Positions 49,101 through 61,475 of a stretch of DNA of 64,000 bases are shown piece by piece. Under the pieces are notes generated by a model, which did not search any database, was not told the DNA's origin, and saw only the letters and a program-made list of their open reading frames with translations. The position numbers and the translations under genes are program-made. The first letter of the stretch is position 1. The number at the start of each line of letters is the position of its first letter. The DNA lies in contig OZ024874.1 of assembly GCA_964017185.1 (NCBI GenBank), positions 32,960,721-33,024,720 of the forward strand, in the 5' to 3' direction. Origin of the DNA: Rugalucina vietnamica (Eukaryota > Mollusca > Bivalvia > Lucinida > Lucinidae).

Positions 49101-50220
49101 GGGTAGCCTGGGAAGATCCTAAAGACCCAGATAAGATCAGTATACTGTGTGGTGCCAGGATAGGGATGGCAGAGGAGGTGAAACATCTCTACGGGGTAGC
49201 CTGGGAAGATCCTAAAGACCCAGATAAGGTCAGTTTACTGTGTGGTGCCAGGATAGGGATGGCAGAGGAGGTGAAACATCTCTACAGTGTAGCATGGGAA
49301 GATCCTAAAGACCCAGATAAGGTCAGTATACTGTGTGGTGCCAGGATAGGGATGGCAGAGGAGGTGAAACATCTCTACGGGGTAGCCTGGGAAGATCCTA
49401 AAGACCCAGATAAGGTCAGTATGCTGTGTGGTGCCAGGATAGGGATGGCAGAGGAGGTGAAACATCTCTACAGGGTAGCATGGGAAGATCCTAAAGACCC
49501 AGATAAGGTCAGTATACTGTGTGGTGCCAGGATAGGGATGGCAGAGGAGGTGAAACATCTCTACAGGGTAGCCTGGGAAGATCCTAAAGACCCAGATAAG
49601 GTCAGTATAGTGTGTGGTGCCAGGATAGCGATGGCAGAGGAGGTGAAACATCTCCACAGGGTAGCATGGGAAGATCCTAAAGACCCAGATAAGGTCAGTA
49701 TAGTGTGTGGTGCCAGGATAGGGATGGCAGAGGAGGTGAAACATCTCTACAGGGTAGCCTGGGAAGATCCTAAAGACCCAGATAAGGTCAGTATACTGTG
49801 TGGTGCCAGGATAGGGATGGCAGAGGAGGTGAAACATCTCTACGGGGTAGCCTGGGAAGATCCTAAAGACCCAGATAAGGTCAGTATACTGTGTGGTGCC
49901 AGGATAGGGATGGCAGAGGAGGTGAAACATCTCCACAGGGTAGCCTTGGAAGATCCTAAAGACCCAGATAAGGTCAGTATACTGTGTGGTGCCAGGATAG
50001 GGATGGCAGAGGAGGGGAAACATCTCTACGGGGTAGCCTGGGAAGATCCTAAAGACCCAGATAAGGTCAGTATACTGTGTGGTGCCAGGATAGTGATGAC
50101 AGAGGAGGTGAAACATCTCTACAAGGTAGCCTTTGAAGTGCCAGGATAGGGATGGCAGAGGAGGTGAAACATCTCTACTGGGTAGCCTGGGAAGATCCTA
50201 AAGGCCCAGATAAGGTCAGT
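43052..50220 (+). repeat. 93-bp minisatellite made of ACC exon 6 3' end plus its 5' splice site (~78 units)
   Basis: The unit is 78 nt of coding sequence ([20 protein letters not shown] then PKDPDK) plus 15 intron bases starting GTCAGT. The distance from the first donor (43130) to the last (50215) is 7085 bp. Adding back six visible deletions (1, 1, 3, 3, about 31 and about 37 bases) gives 77 periods of 93. Almost every unit keeps AAG|GTCAGT; a few read GTCATT or ATCAGT. The period equals 31 codons, so long open frames appear on both strands. Stops (for example 44671, 46434 and 46539) and single-base deletions (about 44462 and 45949) break the + frame. Units differ at silent and replacement sites alike. 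Confidence 0.96.
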
Positions 50221-51553
50221 TTAATCTTCAGATTATTACTGGGGGAAATTGAGGCTACTATGAAGTATGTTTGCAGATAAGCAAGTGATTTTCTTTTGAG
50301 GTGAGCCTGATAGCACATTTGATAGTGTGGCTTGTGCATTGTAGGTTATGGGCCTTTTCCCTGTTTGGTTCATTCTATCACTACCTGAGAATTACTGGTT
50401 AAAGGATTATAGTACTACAGTAGGTCAGTCTTTTGTCAAAGCATTACTTTGGAAAACTGAACACCCTATAGTACAGCTGGTATGTAGTGCAGGGTTCACA
50501 CTAGAAGGCAATCATCACTATTTGCCACTAGTATCGAATCGTGGAACTCTAGAATTTTTAGTTTGGATATGTCATGATGCAACTTCATATGTACCAATGG
50601 GATTTCTTCTGATTTGATGTGATGAAGTCATGATCGATTACCAGATTTCTTACAATATAGCTGGTTGATCAGCTAAGATTGAGTACATGCGGCTACAATC
50701 ATCATGATAAGGGTTAACAATTTGACACGCTCCATCAGATACGTTTGGATACGTTTCTACATATTCATCAGGACATGATGCGATGTGTTGCGATAAATCG
50801 CATTATAAGGTCAAGTATAATCACAATTCAAGCCACAATTGGACGTGATAATTCTATTAAAAGAGCTCACTCATTCTAAAATAAGGTGCAAATCCTGAAG
50901 GAAAAAATGAAGAAAAATAAACTTTAAGAATTACACTTTTTACCATCACTATTGTGGATCATTCAGGCTTCATCCTGTAAAATTTCACCACCTTCCCGAT
51001 ATTCTTGCAATTTCTACATCATTTTGAAACTTGATGGGTATATTCCAATTTGGTAATCAACGTGACGCACTACATATGAACTAAATGTAACCATAACACA
51101 AACTCAACGTATATATCTGACTAGCAGACTTCAGTTTCTCAGATAAAGAGCAATATTAAGTAGATTAAATCAAACAATAAATGTCCTTTCATATCTACTA
51201 TCGAAAAATGTTAGATAATATGTGTATGATGCAGGCTTCTTAATTCAGATTTTTTATGTGTTGTTAACTTGCAACGATAATAACATCTGACCTGTACATC
51301 AGAATTATATCAAAACATGTAATGATAATTAGATTTGTCCTACATGAGTGGCGGAGCTTATAATTACTTTTCTAAATACATCTTGTTATATGGCAGGTCT
51401 TGTTTTATTCAGCATCACGTAAATTACTTGCAAACCGCATCATAAATTATTTTTGCAATACAAATACACAATGGCATTCAATATTATCTGAAAGACTTTA
51501 TCTGGATACGTTTACTCCAAACAGACAATCTTGTGTGATCCTATTTCATTTTT
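50221..51553. other. Intron DNA after the donor array, no recognised feature
   Basis: AT-rich intron sequence with no similarity to ACC exons, no tandem structure and no clear repeat ends. The array stops within intron bases at about 50220, after a last unit with one changed codon (AAAGGCCCA). Confidence 0.6.
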
Positions 51554-53501
51554 ATAGCCCCGCTTTGAAAAAGTGGGGCTATACTGGATTCACCCTGTCC
51601 TTCCGTCGTTCTGTCCTTCCGTTATTCCGTCATTCCGTTATTCCGTTATTCCGTCCATAATTCTGTTACTGTTCTCATAACTTGAGAACCAGTTGTAAGA
51701 CTTTAACCAAATTTGGCATATGCATCAATATTGACAATATTAACTTATGTATAAATGCATGTCACTTTCCCCAAATTTGCATAAGAGTTATTGCCCTTGG
51801 ATGGCCCTATATTGACATCAGAATTTCGTTTCCGCTCAATATCTTGAGAACGAATTGACAGAATCCGACCAAATTTTGTATGCACATCATCATTGACAAG
51901 ATCTAGCTTGGGATTGTTACCCATCATTTTTCGCAAAATTTTGACAGGGTTACGGCCCTTGATTGACGTCAGAATTTCGTTTCCGCTCAATATCTTGAGA
52001 ACGAATTGACAGAATCCGACCAAATTTTGTGTGCACATCAACATTGACAAGATCTAGCTTGGGATTGTTACCCCTCATTTTTCACAAAATTTTGACGGAG
52101 TTACGGCCCTTAATTGACGTCAGAATTTCGTTTCCGCTCAATATCTTGAGAACACATTGACAGAATCAGACCAAATTTTGTATACACATCAACATTGACA
52201 AGATCTAGCTTGGGATTGTTACCCGTCATTTTTCGCAAAATTTTGACGGAGTTACGGCCCTTCATTGGCGTCAGAATTTCGTTTCCGCTCAATATCTTGA
52301 GAACGAATTGACAGAATCCGACCAAATTTTGTATGCACGTCATCATTGACAAGATCTAGCTTGGGATTGTTACCGGTCATTTTTAGCAAAATTTTGACGG
52401 AGTAACGGCCCTTGATTGACATCAGAATTTCATTTCCGCTCAATATCTTGAGAACGAATTGACAGAATCCGACCAAATTTTGTATCCACATCATCATTGA
52501 CAAGTTCTAGCTTGGGATTGTTACCGGTCATTTTTCGCAAAATTTTGACGGAGTTACAGCCCTTGATTGACGTCAGAATTTTGTTTCCACTCAATATCTT
52601 GAGAACAAATCGACAGAATCCAACCAAATTTTGTGTGCACATCAACATTGACAAGATCTAGCTTGGGATTGTTACCCGTCATTTTTCGCAAAATTTTGAC
52701 GGAGTTACGGCCCTTAATTGACGTCAGAATTTCATTTCCGCTCAATATCTTGAGAACGAATTGACAGAATCCGACCAAATTTTGTATGCACGTCATCATT
52801 GACAAGATCTAGCTTGGGACTGTTATCCATCTTTTTTTGCAAAATATTGATGGAGTTACGGCTCTTGATTGACGTCAGAATTTCGTTTCCGCTCAATATC
52901 TTGAGAAAGAATTGACAGAATCCGACCAAATTTTGTATGCACGTCATCATTGTCAAGATCTAGCTTGGGATTGTTACCCGTCATTTTTCGCAAAATTTTG
53001 ACTGAGTTACGGCCCTTGATTGACGTCAGAATTTCGTTTCCGCTCAATATCTTGAGAACGAATTGACAGAATCCGACCAAATTTTGTATGCACATCATCA
53101 TTGACAAGATCTAGCTTGGGATTGTTACCCGTCATTTTTCGCAAAATTTTGACGGAGTTACGGCCCTTGATTGATGTCAGAATTTCGTTTCCGCTCAATA
53201 TCTTGAGAACGAATTGACAGAATCCGACCAAATTTTGTGTGCACATCAACATTGACAAGATCTAGCTTGGTATTGTTACCCGTCATTTTTCGCAAAATTT
53301 TGACTGAGTTACGGCCCTTAATTGACGTCAGAATTTCGTTTCCGCTCAATATCTGGAGAAGGAATTGACAGAATCAGACCAAATTTTGTATGCACATCAA
53401 CATTGACAAGATCTAACTTGGGATTGTTACCTGTCATTGTTTTTTCACCCTGCAAAAAAGCTGAGAAGCGGGGCTATAGTCAGATTCTCTGACAATTCTA
53501 G
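51554..53501 (+). mobile_element. HINE-like (Helentron-associated) non-autonomous element, family B
   Basis: The 5' end is ATAGCCCCGCTT with its own hairpin partner GTGGGGCTATA. It is followed by a CCGTCATTCCGTTATTCCG-type simple stretch and about eleven ~151-bp tandem units (TCTAGCTTGGGATTGTTACC recurs at 151-bp spacing). The 3' end has the inverted copy AAGCGGGGCTAT, then the hairpin GTCAGA-TTC-TCTGAC and CTAG before a T. A hairpin followed by CTRR is the Helitron-type 3' end; subterminal inverted repeats around minisatellites fit HINE or pearl elements of bivalves. No protein is encoded. Confidence 0.75.
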
Positions 53502-53545
53502 TTTAATATTGTTTTACTTTTTGCACAACATTCTATAAAAATATA

Positions 53546-54450
53546 ATATACGTGATGGAATACTGTAATTTACGTGACGGTAATATTTAAGTCACCTACA
53601 TTATTTTTAAACTTAGATATGTTTGAGTTTTTGCTAACTTAAAATGAAGCATGGAATTTGAACCAGTCTGCACAAGAAGTAAATCCTTCGATTAATTAAC
53701 CACGTAATTATTTAGTAAAACAAAACTGTTTTATATTGATAAAAATGTATATTAATCTCAGGGCTGATATTTTTCTGTTGGATATTTTTGGAATGGACAA
53801 ATGCGAATAACAAATGTAGTATTGCTATGTCTTTGATTGAAGGAGGTGTGATCCTTTTAGATTCAACTGTTTTCAACTATGACTGATAAATAGACTTAAA
53901 CTACCTTTGTATTTTACGTGACAAATGCGTAATTTACGTGACACTGCTTGAAAAAACATCATATTCTGTATACTTAACTACTGAAAAGTATATAATGGAC
54001 ATTAAAACATTTATTGACGCTGATTCAAAGCACAATCTTAGCTATATAATGTCATATTTACATTTTGAAAGTAAGTACCGTCACGTAAATTACTGTCACG
54101 TTTATTACATTTTCAACTTTAGCATCCGAAAAAAACACCTTAGGGTCGTTTGATATTAACTTTGATTTTTGTGAGATGTATTCATCCTCCGTACTTTCAT
54201 ATTCAGATAACGTTGTTTCAAATACCATGTTGGATTTGTAGAAAAATGGTGTCACGTATGATAACATCTGAAAAGGGACGCAATGGTTAAGCAGGAGGAT
54301 TAGATATATTTGACCAAAATATTAAAGCAAAATGAAAAAGCCATATAAAGGACATATTCAACTATTTAATTGACACAGTTTGGTCTGCAATAAGAAAAAG
54401 CAGTATTAAGATTTGGACAATCTTCTATAGTGTCACGTAAATTACAGAAA
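53546..54450. mobile_element. Possible ~0.9-kb MITE with ATTTACGTGAC ends
   Basis: The left side has ACTGTAATTTACGTGAC; the right side has its inverse GTCACGTAAATTACAG. The same motif occurs several times inside in both orientations (about 53915, 53930, 54073, 54090). No target duplication was identified. Confidence 0.5.
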
Positions 54451-55511
54451 CTCTGTGACATGCTTTTTTCGATTTTTGATGTTTGATATTTTTGTTTGTT
54501 TACAAGATATAAATAACCATTTCTTTTACCAAAAGATAATGTCAAATTAAGTAAATCGAACGATGTTGTTTTGTGTGAAAATAGAATTTGTTCATTCTAT
54601 CGCCTTTTGAATTTTTGCATTTCAGTTTGTGACATGCCGTTTTTGGTGGGGTCATGCATTATTCACTACTACCAGCGATCTTAAAAAACATAACTGGGTA
54701 TTATACTTTATTCGGTTTAAATGGCTATAGTACCAAATTTTGAAAATACAGCCAACCTTGGTGATATATTGAACAATGTCACTCCAATTTTTATTTAACG
54801 CCCCGAGACAGGGGGTGCGCTGCTTATTTTAGAATGAGTGAGCTCTACGAAGCCCAGAATCTTTCGCTTGTACGTGTTACTCATTTAAAACTGCATTCCA
54901 AAGTCATTATTGGTGACAAGAGTAGAGAGTAATAATTGTCTGACTCACTTATGCAGTGGGGCTGAATTCAAATCTCTCTATTTCATGTGGCATTCTAAGT
55001 TTGCAACATCTCGAAGTCTATAAATTCATTTTAGCTCATAGTTATTTTCATTTCCTGCTCTAGGAGTGTATTTTGACTCTCATTTTATAACTTCCTGGCA
55101 GTTTATTTATCTCTTTACCATTTGAAAAGTGCTGAAGGATGTCGCTGCCAACATTTGACATTTTTGGACTTCCGGTTTTTATTTCGTTGAATATCTCCGA
55201 AATGGCTGCAGATATTTTAATTCCTAATAATTTATATTTGGATACATATTGATGGTATACATTGAACAAGCCATGAAAATCATCAATCTAAGAAAACTTC
55301 ATTTTTTCACCCCATATTCTGCAACTAAGTATGCTGATTCAATGCATATTTTAGCAACAGTCAATGCTTAACAGGGTCTTCTATGTCAATATTTCTTTCA
55401 TCTGTGTGCTTATTAAAAATTTTCTGCAGTTTTATGAAATGGGGTCTTCAAATTCAAAGAGCCGAAAAATGGCTTAATAGTTGTTGGTTCTCTCTTACAT
55501 TGACACTACCC
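54451..55511. other. Intron DNA, no recognised feature
   Basis: AT-rich intron sequence between the ACGTGAC-type region and the MITE at 55512. Confidence 0.5.
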
Positions 55512-55758
55512 TATATGGGCCGCAACGCGAGAAAACCGGTCTTCGGGGTTTCCAACCAGGTCTGACACAACCCGGCCTGTACACTCTCGGAAGAAAATTA
55601 GAATCTTGAAAATTTTGGGTAGAGGTAGAGTAGGAATTGCACTATCCAAGTAGGGAAAACAAAGATGCTGATCAGCTGTGCAGTTACTGCATAGCTGATC
55701 TGCGTCTTTGTTTTCGCATAAGCAAAAATCCGGTTTTCTCATGATGTGGCCCATATTT
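55512..55758. mobile_element. Bivalve-type MITE, diverged copy
   Basis: The ends TATGGGCCGCAACGCGAGAA and TTCTCATGATGTGGCCCATA are inverted. The centre shares GATCAGCTGTGCAGTTACTG and CTGATCTGCGTCTTTGTTTT with the copies at 9508 and 40080. It lies in the intron between ACC exons 6 and 7. Confidence 0.7.
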
Positions 55759-56203
55759 TTCATTCTTTTATTCAAACAATATGGAAAAGTTCTACAAAGT
55801 GCGAAAACTCCAGAAAGAATTTGAATCTACAACTATGAATTTGAGACAATTATAAATTATGCTTTTTTTCTGCCTTTTCAAGTTAGGGGGATAGGGTTGT
55901 TATAAGACACATTAAATTTTGTAACCCGCTTCAAGTTGCAAATGTTTGTAGGTTGTTAGTCCAACATTGCCTGCTTCACATTAATTAAATTACTTTGAGA
56001 ACATACGAAATAAAATTGTGTTCAGGACATATATATATGAAAGAAATAAAAATGAAACAAAATCTACATTTGTTAAAAGCATTACTCATTATTGAAAATC
56101 AATGGAAAAATTATGAATTAATGCTTGCATAGCATAGGAGATAAGTTATATATTTGCCTAGCATAGAAGATAAGTTACATATAAGTTTTGCTGTTACCTC
56201 CAG
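55759..56203. other. Intron DNA up to ACC exon 7
   Basis: AT-rich sequence with a short duplicated phrase (AGCATAG-AGATAAGTTA, about 56130 and 56160), ending in the pyrimidine tract TTTTGCTGTTACCTCCAG of exon 7. Confidence 0.6.
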
Positions 56204-56422
56204 GGGTTTAAGTACCTATATCTACGTCCTGAAGATTTCAAGAAGCTGACAGCGTCTAACTCTGTACGGGCAACGCTGATAGATGATGAGGGGGAGAGGC
56301 GCTACAAGATCACAGACATTATAGGGAAGGAGAATGACCTGGGGGTGGAGAACCTGAGGGGGTCAGGCATGATTGCTGGGGAATCCTCCAGGGCGTATGA
56401 AGATATTGTCACAGCTAACCTG
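56204..56422 (+). CDS. ACACA: ACC exon 7 of window (CT domain)
   Basis: This 219-nt exon of 73 codons starts [20 protein letters not shown], contains [20 protein letters not shown] and ends [20 protein letters not shown]. The [12 protein letters not shown] segment is a signature of eukaryotic ACC carboxyltransferase; the equivalent helix in grass plastid ACC is where known herbicide-resistance changes fall. It is bounded by TTACCTCCAG and CTG|GTAAAT and is phase 0 on both sides. It is separated from exon 6 by about 13 kb, more than half of which is the donor array. The sequence is intact and strongly conserved, which argues that the gene is functional despite the arrays. Confidence 0.96.
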
Positions 56423-56641
56423 GTAAATATTGGACACAATCATCATATAAACAAGCAGACCTTAAGAACTTGAAATCTTCAAAATTTACTGTCTGAAAAA
56501 ATTCCTGAAGATACATAATTTGCAAAAGCTTTTTCATTGGGAAATGCTGAAGTTTACCTCAGTTTTCATTATTAAAGGGCACATTTGATATTATCAGTTT
56601 TTAGTGGCAGTTTTGTAACTTTTCTGTGCTCTATACTTCAG

Positions 56642-56752
56642 GTGACATGCCGAGCTATAGGTATAGGTGCCTACCTAGTGAGATTGGGTCAGAGAGTTAT
56701 ACAGGTGGAGAACTCCCACATCATCTTGACGGGGGCAGGTGCACTTAATAAG
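56642..56752 (+). CDS. ACACA: ACC exon 8 of window (CT domain)
   Basis: This 111-nt exon of 37 codons encodes [20 protein letters not shown] then [17 protein letters not shown]. This is the near-invariant CT block [30 protein letters not shown] of animal ACC. The acceptor is ACTTCAG|GTG and the donor AAG|GTAACT; both phases are 0. The intron before it is only 219 bp, the shortest here. The following intron holds a family B HINE-like element with a second element nested in it, then the acceptor array. Confidence 0.97.
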
Positions 56753-56915
56753 GTAACTGCTAATAAATTCCATAATTGATTATCATTACTATATTACATG
56801 TATTATTTTACCAACTTGTACTTTGAGATTAACTTCAATCACAGCAATTGGTACAAATTGCAAGCTGTTATCATTATAATTCTGGCATTGTACAGGGAGT
56901 GTTTCAGGTTTCATT

Positions 56916-59900
56916 ATAGCCCCGCTTTGGAAAAGTGGGGCTATACTTGATTCACTCTTCCTTCCGTGATTCCGTCATTCCGTGGTTCCGTCATTCCCTG
57001 AACATTTTGTTTCCATTCAATATCTTGAGAATGGCTTGAAAGAATCAGACCAAATTTTGTATACACATCAACATTGACCAGATCTAGCTTGGGATCGTTA
57101 CCCATTATTTTTTTTGCAAAATTTTGGTGGAGTTATGGCCCTTGATTGACGTCAAAATTTTGTTTCCGCAAATATCTTGAGAACAAATTGACAGAATCTG
57201 ACCAAATTTGGTATGCACATCAACATTGACAAGCTCTAGCTTGGGATTGTTGCCTGTCATTTTTGGCAAAATTTTGACGGAGTTACAGCCCTTGATTGAA
57301 GTTAGAATTTCGTTTCCGCTCAATATCTTGAGAACCAATTGACAGAATCTTACCAAATTTTGTATGCGCATTAACATTGACAAGATCTAGCTTGGGATTG
57401 TTGCCTGTCATTTTTTGCCAAATTTTGACGAAGTTACGGCCCTTGATTGACATCAGAATTTCATTTCCGCTCAATATCTTGAGAACAAATTGACAGAATC
57501 TGACCAAATTTTGTATGCACATCAACATGGACAAGATCTAGCTTGGGATTGTTGCCCATAATTTTTCGCAAAATTAAATTTGATGGAGTAACAGCCCTTG
57601 ATTGACGTCAGAATTTTGTTTCCGCTCAATATCTTGAGAACAAATTGACAGAATCGGACCAAATTTTGTATGTGCATTAACATTGACAAGATCTAGCTTG
57701 AGATTGTTGCCTGTCATTTTTAGCTCGCCTGCACGAAGTGCATAAAGCTATTGTAGTCACCTCGGTCGTCCCCGTTTACGTTTACGTGTACATCCGCGTC
57801 ACACTTTCGGTTAAAGTTTTTTATAAGTCTATAGTTCTTGACCATGTTGATGGATCAAGTTGATACTGCATGTTGCTAGATATTGGTCTGAAGTTTTAGG
57901 CAGTACCATCATGACCCACCCTGTGTGACCTTGAGGTCAAGGTCACGGACTTAGAAATTTTATGTTAAAGTTTTTCATTAAAGATTTAAGAAGTCTATAT
58001 CTCTTGAACATGTGGATGGATCAAGTTGATACTTTGCCTGTTTGAAGATATTGGTCTGAAGTTTTATGGAGTACTGTAAATTCGGAAATTTTCGCGAGAC
58101 TTTTATTTCGCGAATTTTCAATTTCAAAATTATTAGCGAGTTCTTGAATTCGCGAGCGAGTACTCGTGCAGTCTATAAAGCTTATAGTAATTCTTTATAA
58201 GCGAGAACTTTATTTTCGTGAAGCAACGACTTCGCGAATATTAGCGAAAATTAAGTTCTCGCGAAAATTTCCTGATTTACAGTACCATCATGACCCACCC
58301 TGGGTGACCGTGAGGTCAAGGTCACAGACTTAGAAATTTTGTGTTTAAGTTTTTGGTTAAGGTTTTTGTAAGTCTATATCTCTTGACCATATTGATGGAT
58401 TGAATTGATACTGTGCATGTTGCTAGATATTGGTCTGAAGTTTTATGCAGTACCATCATGACCCACCCTGGGTGACCTTGAGGTCAAGGTCACAGACTTA
58501 GAAATTTTGTGTTTAAGTTTTTGGTTAAGTTTTTGTAAGTCTATATCTCTTGACCATATTGATGGATTGAGTTGATACTTTGCATGTTGCTAGATATTTG
58601 TCTGAAGTTTTATGCAGTACCATCATGACCCACTCTTGGTGACTGTCACAGACTTAGAAATTTTGTGTTTAAATTTTTGATTTAAGTTTTTGTAAGTCTA
58701 TATCTCTTGACCATGTTGATTGATCGAGTTGATACTTTGCATGTTGGTAGATATTGGTCTGAAGTTTTATGCAGTACCATCATGACCTACCCTGGGTGAC
58801 CTTGAGGTCAAGGTCACAGACTTAGAAATTTTGCATTAAATTTTTTGGTTAAAGTCTAAATCTCTTGAACATGTTGATGGATAAAGTTCATACTTACATG
58901 TTGATAGATATTGGTCTCAGGTTTTATGCTGTACATCACAACTCACTTGGATGACCTTGAGGTCACTGTCACGGACTTGGAAGTTTTGTGTTTAAGGTTT
59001 GGTTAATGTTTTTATAAGTCTGTATCTCTTGAACATGTAGATTGATCAAGTTGATACTTTGCATTATGTTGTACCATCATGACCCACCTGAGTGACCTTG
59101 AGGTCATGGTCATGGGTCATAGATTTTAACAGATGTAGTGGAAAAGCACAAGTCAGGCGAGCTACGCTGTCCTGTGACAGCTCTTATTGGCCAAATTTTG
59201 ACGAAGTTACGGCCCTTGATTGACATTAGAATTTCATTTCCGCTCAATATCTTGAGAACAAATTGACAGAATCTGACCAAATTTTGTATGCACATCAACA
59301 TTGACAAGATCTAGCTTGGGATTGTTGCCCATCATTTTTCGCAAAATTTTGACGGTATAACAGCCCTTGATTGCTGTCAGAATTTTGTTTCCGCTCAATA
59401 TCTTGAGAACCGATTGACAGAATCTGACCAAGTTTTGTATGCGCATTAACATTGACAAGATCTAGCTTGGGATTGTTGCCTGTCATTTTTCGCCAAATTT
59501 TGAAGGAGTTATGGCCCTGGATTGACATCAGAATTTCATTTCCGCTCAATATCTTGAGAACACATTGACAGAATCTGACCAAATTTTGTATACACAACAT
59601 TGACAAGATCTAGCTTGGGATTGTTGCCCATAATTTTTTGCAAAATTTTGATGGGGTAACGGCCCTTGATTGACGTCAGAATTTTGTTTCCGCTCAATAT
59701 CTTGAGAACCAATTGACAGAATCTGATCAAATTTGGTATGCACATCAACATTGACAAGATCTAGCTTGGGATTGTTGCCCATCATTTTTTGCAAAATTTT
59801 AACGGTGTAACAGCCCTTGATTGCTGTCAGAATTTTGTTTCTGCTCAATATCTTGTGAACTGATTGACAGAATCTGACCAAATTTTGTATGCACATTAAT

Positions 59901-60578
59901 ATTGACAAGATCTAGCTTGAGATTGTTGCCTGCCATTTTTCGCCAAATTTTGACGAAGTTACGGCCCTTGATTGACATAAGAATTTCATTTCCGCTCAAT
60001 ATCCTGAGAACAAATTGACAGAATCTGACCAAATTTAGTATGCACATCAACTTTGACAAGATCTAGCTTGGGATTGTTGCCCATAATTTTTCGCAAAATT
60101 TTGATGGAGTAACGGCCCTTGACTGACGTCAGAATTTCGTTTTCGCTGCATATCTTGAGAACGAATTGAAAGAATCTGACCAAATTTTGTATGCACATCA
60201 ATATTGACAAGATCTAGCTTGGGATTGTTGCCCGTCATTTTTCGCAAAATTTTGACGGAGTTTCTGCCCTTGATTGATGTCAGAATTTCATTTCCTCTCA
60301 ATATCTTCAGAATGAATTGACAGAATCTAACCACATTTTGTATGCACATCAACATTGACAAGATCTAGCTTGGGATTGTTGCCCGCCAGTTTTTGCAAAA
60401 TATTGAGGGAGTTACAGCCCTTGATTGATGTCAGAACAAGTTGACAGAATCTGACCAATCTTTTTATATGCATCAATATTAACAAGATATAGCTTGGGAT
60501 TGTTGCCCGACATTGTTTTTCTCAACCTGGCAAAAAGCTCAGAAGCGGGGCTATAGTCAGATCCTCTGACAATTCTAG
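56916..60578 (+). mobile_element. HINE-like element, family B, with nested family E element
   Basis: It has the same ends as the element at 51554: ATAGCCCCGCTT at the left, AAGCGGGGCTAT, a TCAGATCCTCTGA hairpin and CTAG at 60575-60578. Between them are ~151-bp units with recurring TTGACAAGATCTAGCTTGGG. The units are interrupted at 57721-59187 by a different element. It lies wholly in the intron between ACC exons 8 and 9, just upstream of the acceptor array. Confidence 0.75.
57721..59187 (+). mobile_element. HINE-like element, family E, nested in family B
   Basis: It begins TAGCTCGCCTG and ends with the inverse CAGGCGAGCTA followed by the hairpin CTGTC-CTGT-GACAG and CTCTTA. Inside are several diverged tandem units with the recurring phrase ACCATCATGACCCACCCTG and GTGACCTTGAGGTCAAGGTC. 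The surrounding family B unit (CTGTCATTTTT ... GCCAAATTTTGACG) resumes directly after it, which shows the insertion is later than the host element. Confidence 0.7.
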
Positions 60579-60719
60579 TTTTGGTAGGTTAGAAGCCTCT
60601 GTAACTGGTTCAATCCTGGATTTCTTGAGTCTTTTGGAAGAGACTTTCAATGAAAGTTCCATTAGCTGTATGTTAGTTTGTTGATGAGACTCGATAACCC
60701 TAACAACAAGTTAATTTTA

Positions 60720-61475
60720 AAATACCTATTTACCTGCCAGGTTCTTGGTTGTGAGGTGTACACCAGTAACAACCAGCTGGGGGGTATACAGATCATGTTT
60801 AATACTAAGTATTTACCTGTCAGGTTCTTGGTCGTGAGGTGTACACCAGTAACAACCAGCTGGGGGGTATATAGATCATATTTAATACTACGTATTTACC
60901 TGTCAGGTTCTTGGTCGTGAGGTGTACACCAGTAACAACCAGCTGGGGGGTATACAGATCATATTTAATACTACGTATTTACCTGTCAGGTTCTTGGTCG
61001 TGAGGTGTACACCAGTAACAACCAGCTGGGTGGTATACAGATCTTGTTTAACACTACGTATCTCTCAGGTTCTTGGTCGTGAGGTGTGCACCAGTAACAA
61101 CCAGCTGGGTGGTGTACAGATCATGTTTGACACTATGTATTTATCTGTCAGGTTCTTGGTCGTGAGGTGTACACCAGTAACAACCAGCAGGGTGGTATAC
61201 AGATCATGTTTAACACTACATATCTGTCAGGTTTTTGGTCGTGAGGCGTACACCAGTAACAACCAGCTGGGTGGTATACAGATCATGTTTGACACTATGT
61301 ATTTATCTGTCAGGTTCTTGGTCGTGAGGTGTACACCAGTAACAACCAGCAGGGTGGTATACAGATCATGTTTAACACTACGTATCTGTCAGGCTCTTGG
61401 TCGTGAGGTGTACACCAGTAACAACCAGCTGGGTGGTATACAGATCATGTTTGACACTATGTATTCATCTGTCAG
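60720..61475 (+). repeat. 83/79-bp minisatellite made of the 3' splice site and ACC exon 9 5' end (~10 units with the real exon)
   Basis: Copies of the exon start (GTTCTTGGTCGTGAGG and variants) lie at 60741, 60824, 60907, 60990, 61069, 61152, 61231, 61314, 61393 and 61476. The spacings are 83, 83, 83, 79, 83, 79, 83, 79, 83. The 83-bp unit is 62 nt of exon 9 plus 21 nt of intron ending TTTACCTGTCAG; the 79-bp version lacks 4 intron bases. Every unit therefore has a 3' splice site followed by the coding start [15 protein letters not shown]. Because 83 and 79 are not multiples of 3, reading through units shifts frame. Confidence 0.96.

Noticed and set aside
43130..50149. Long + strand open frames across the array (up to 582 codons) as separate genes encoding a repeat protein
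   Set aside because: They are copies of the ACC exon 6 end with read-through of the intron part; starts are arbitrary and stops and frameshifts occur between blocks. Annotated as one minisatellite.
43052..50220. CRISPR-like or bacterial repeat array
   Set aside because: Units are contiguous without spacers, the unit is animal ACC coding sequence plus a splice donor, and the setting is a eukaryotic intron.
43130..50220. Internal microexons using GTGCCAG as acceptor in each unit
   Set aside because: There is no pyrimidine tract and the resulting introns would be under 30 nt, too short for normal splicing.
51745..53349. Series of similar ~80-codon minus-strand frames (MSMMMCIQNLVGFCQFVLKI type)
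   Set aside because: They are the ~151-bp units of the family B element read in alternate frames. They overlap each other with stops between, and the same occurs at 57105-60361.
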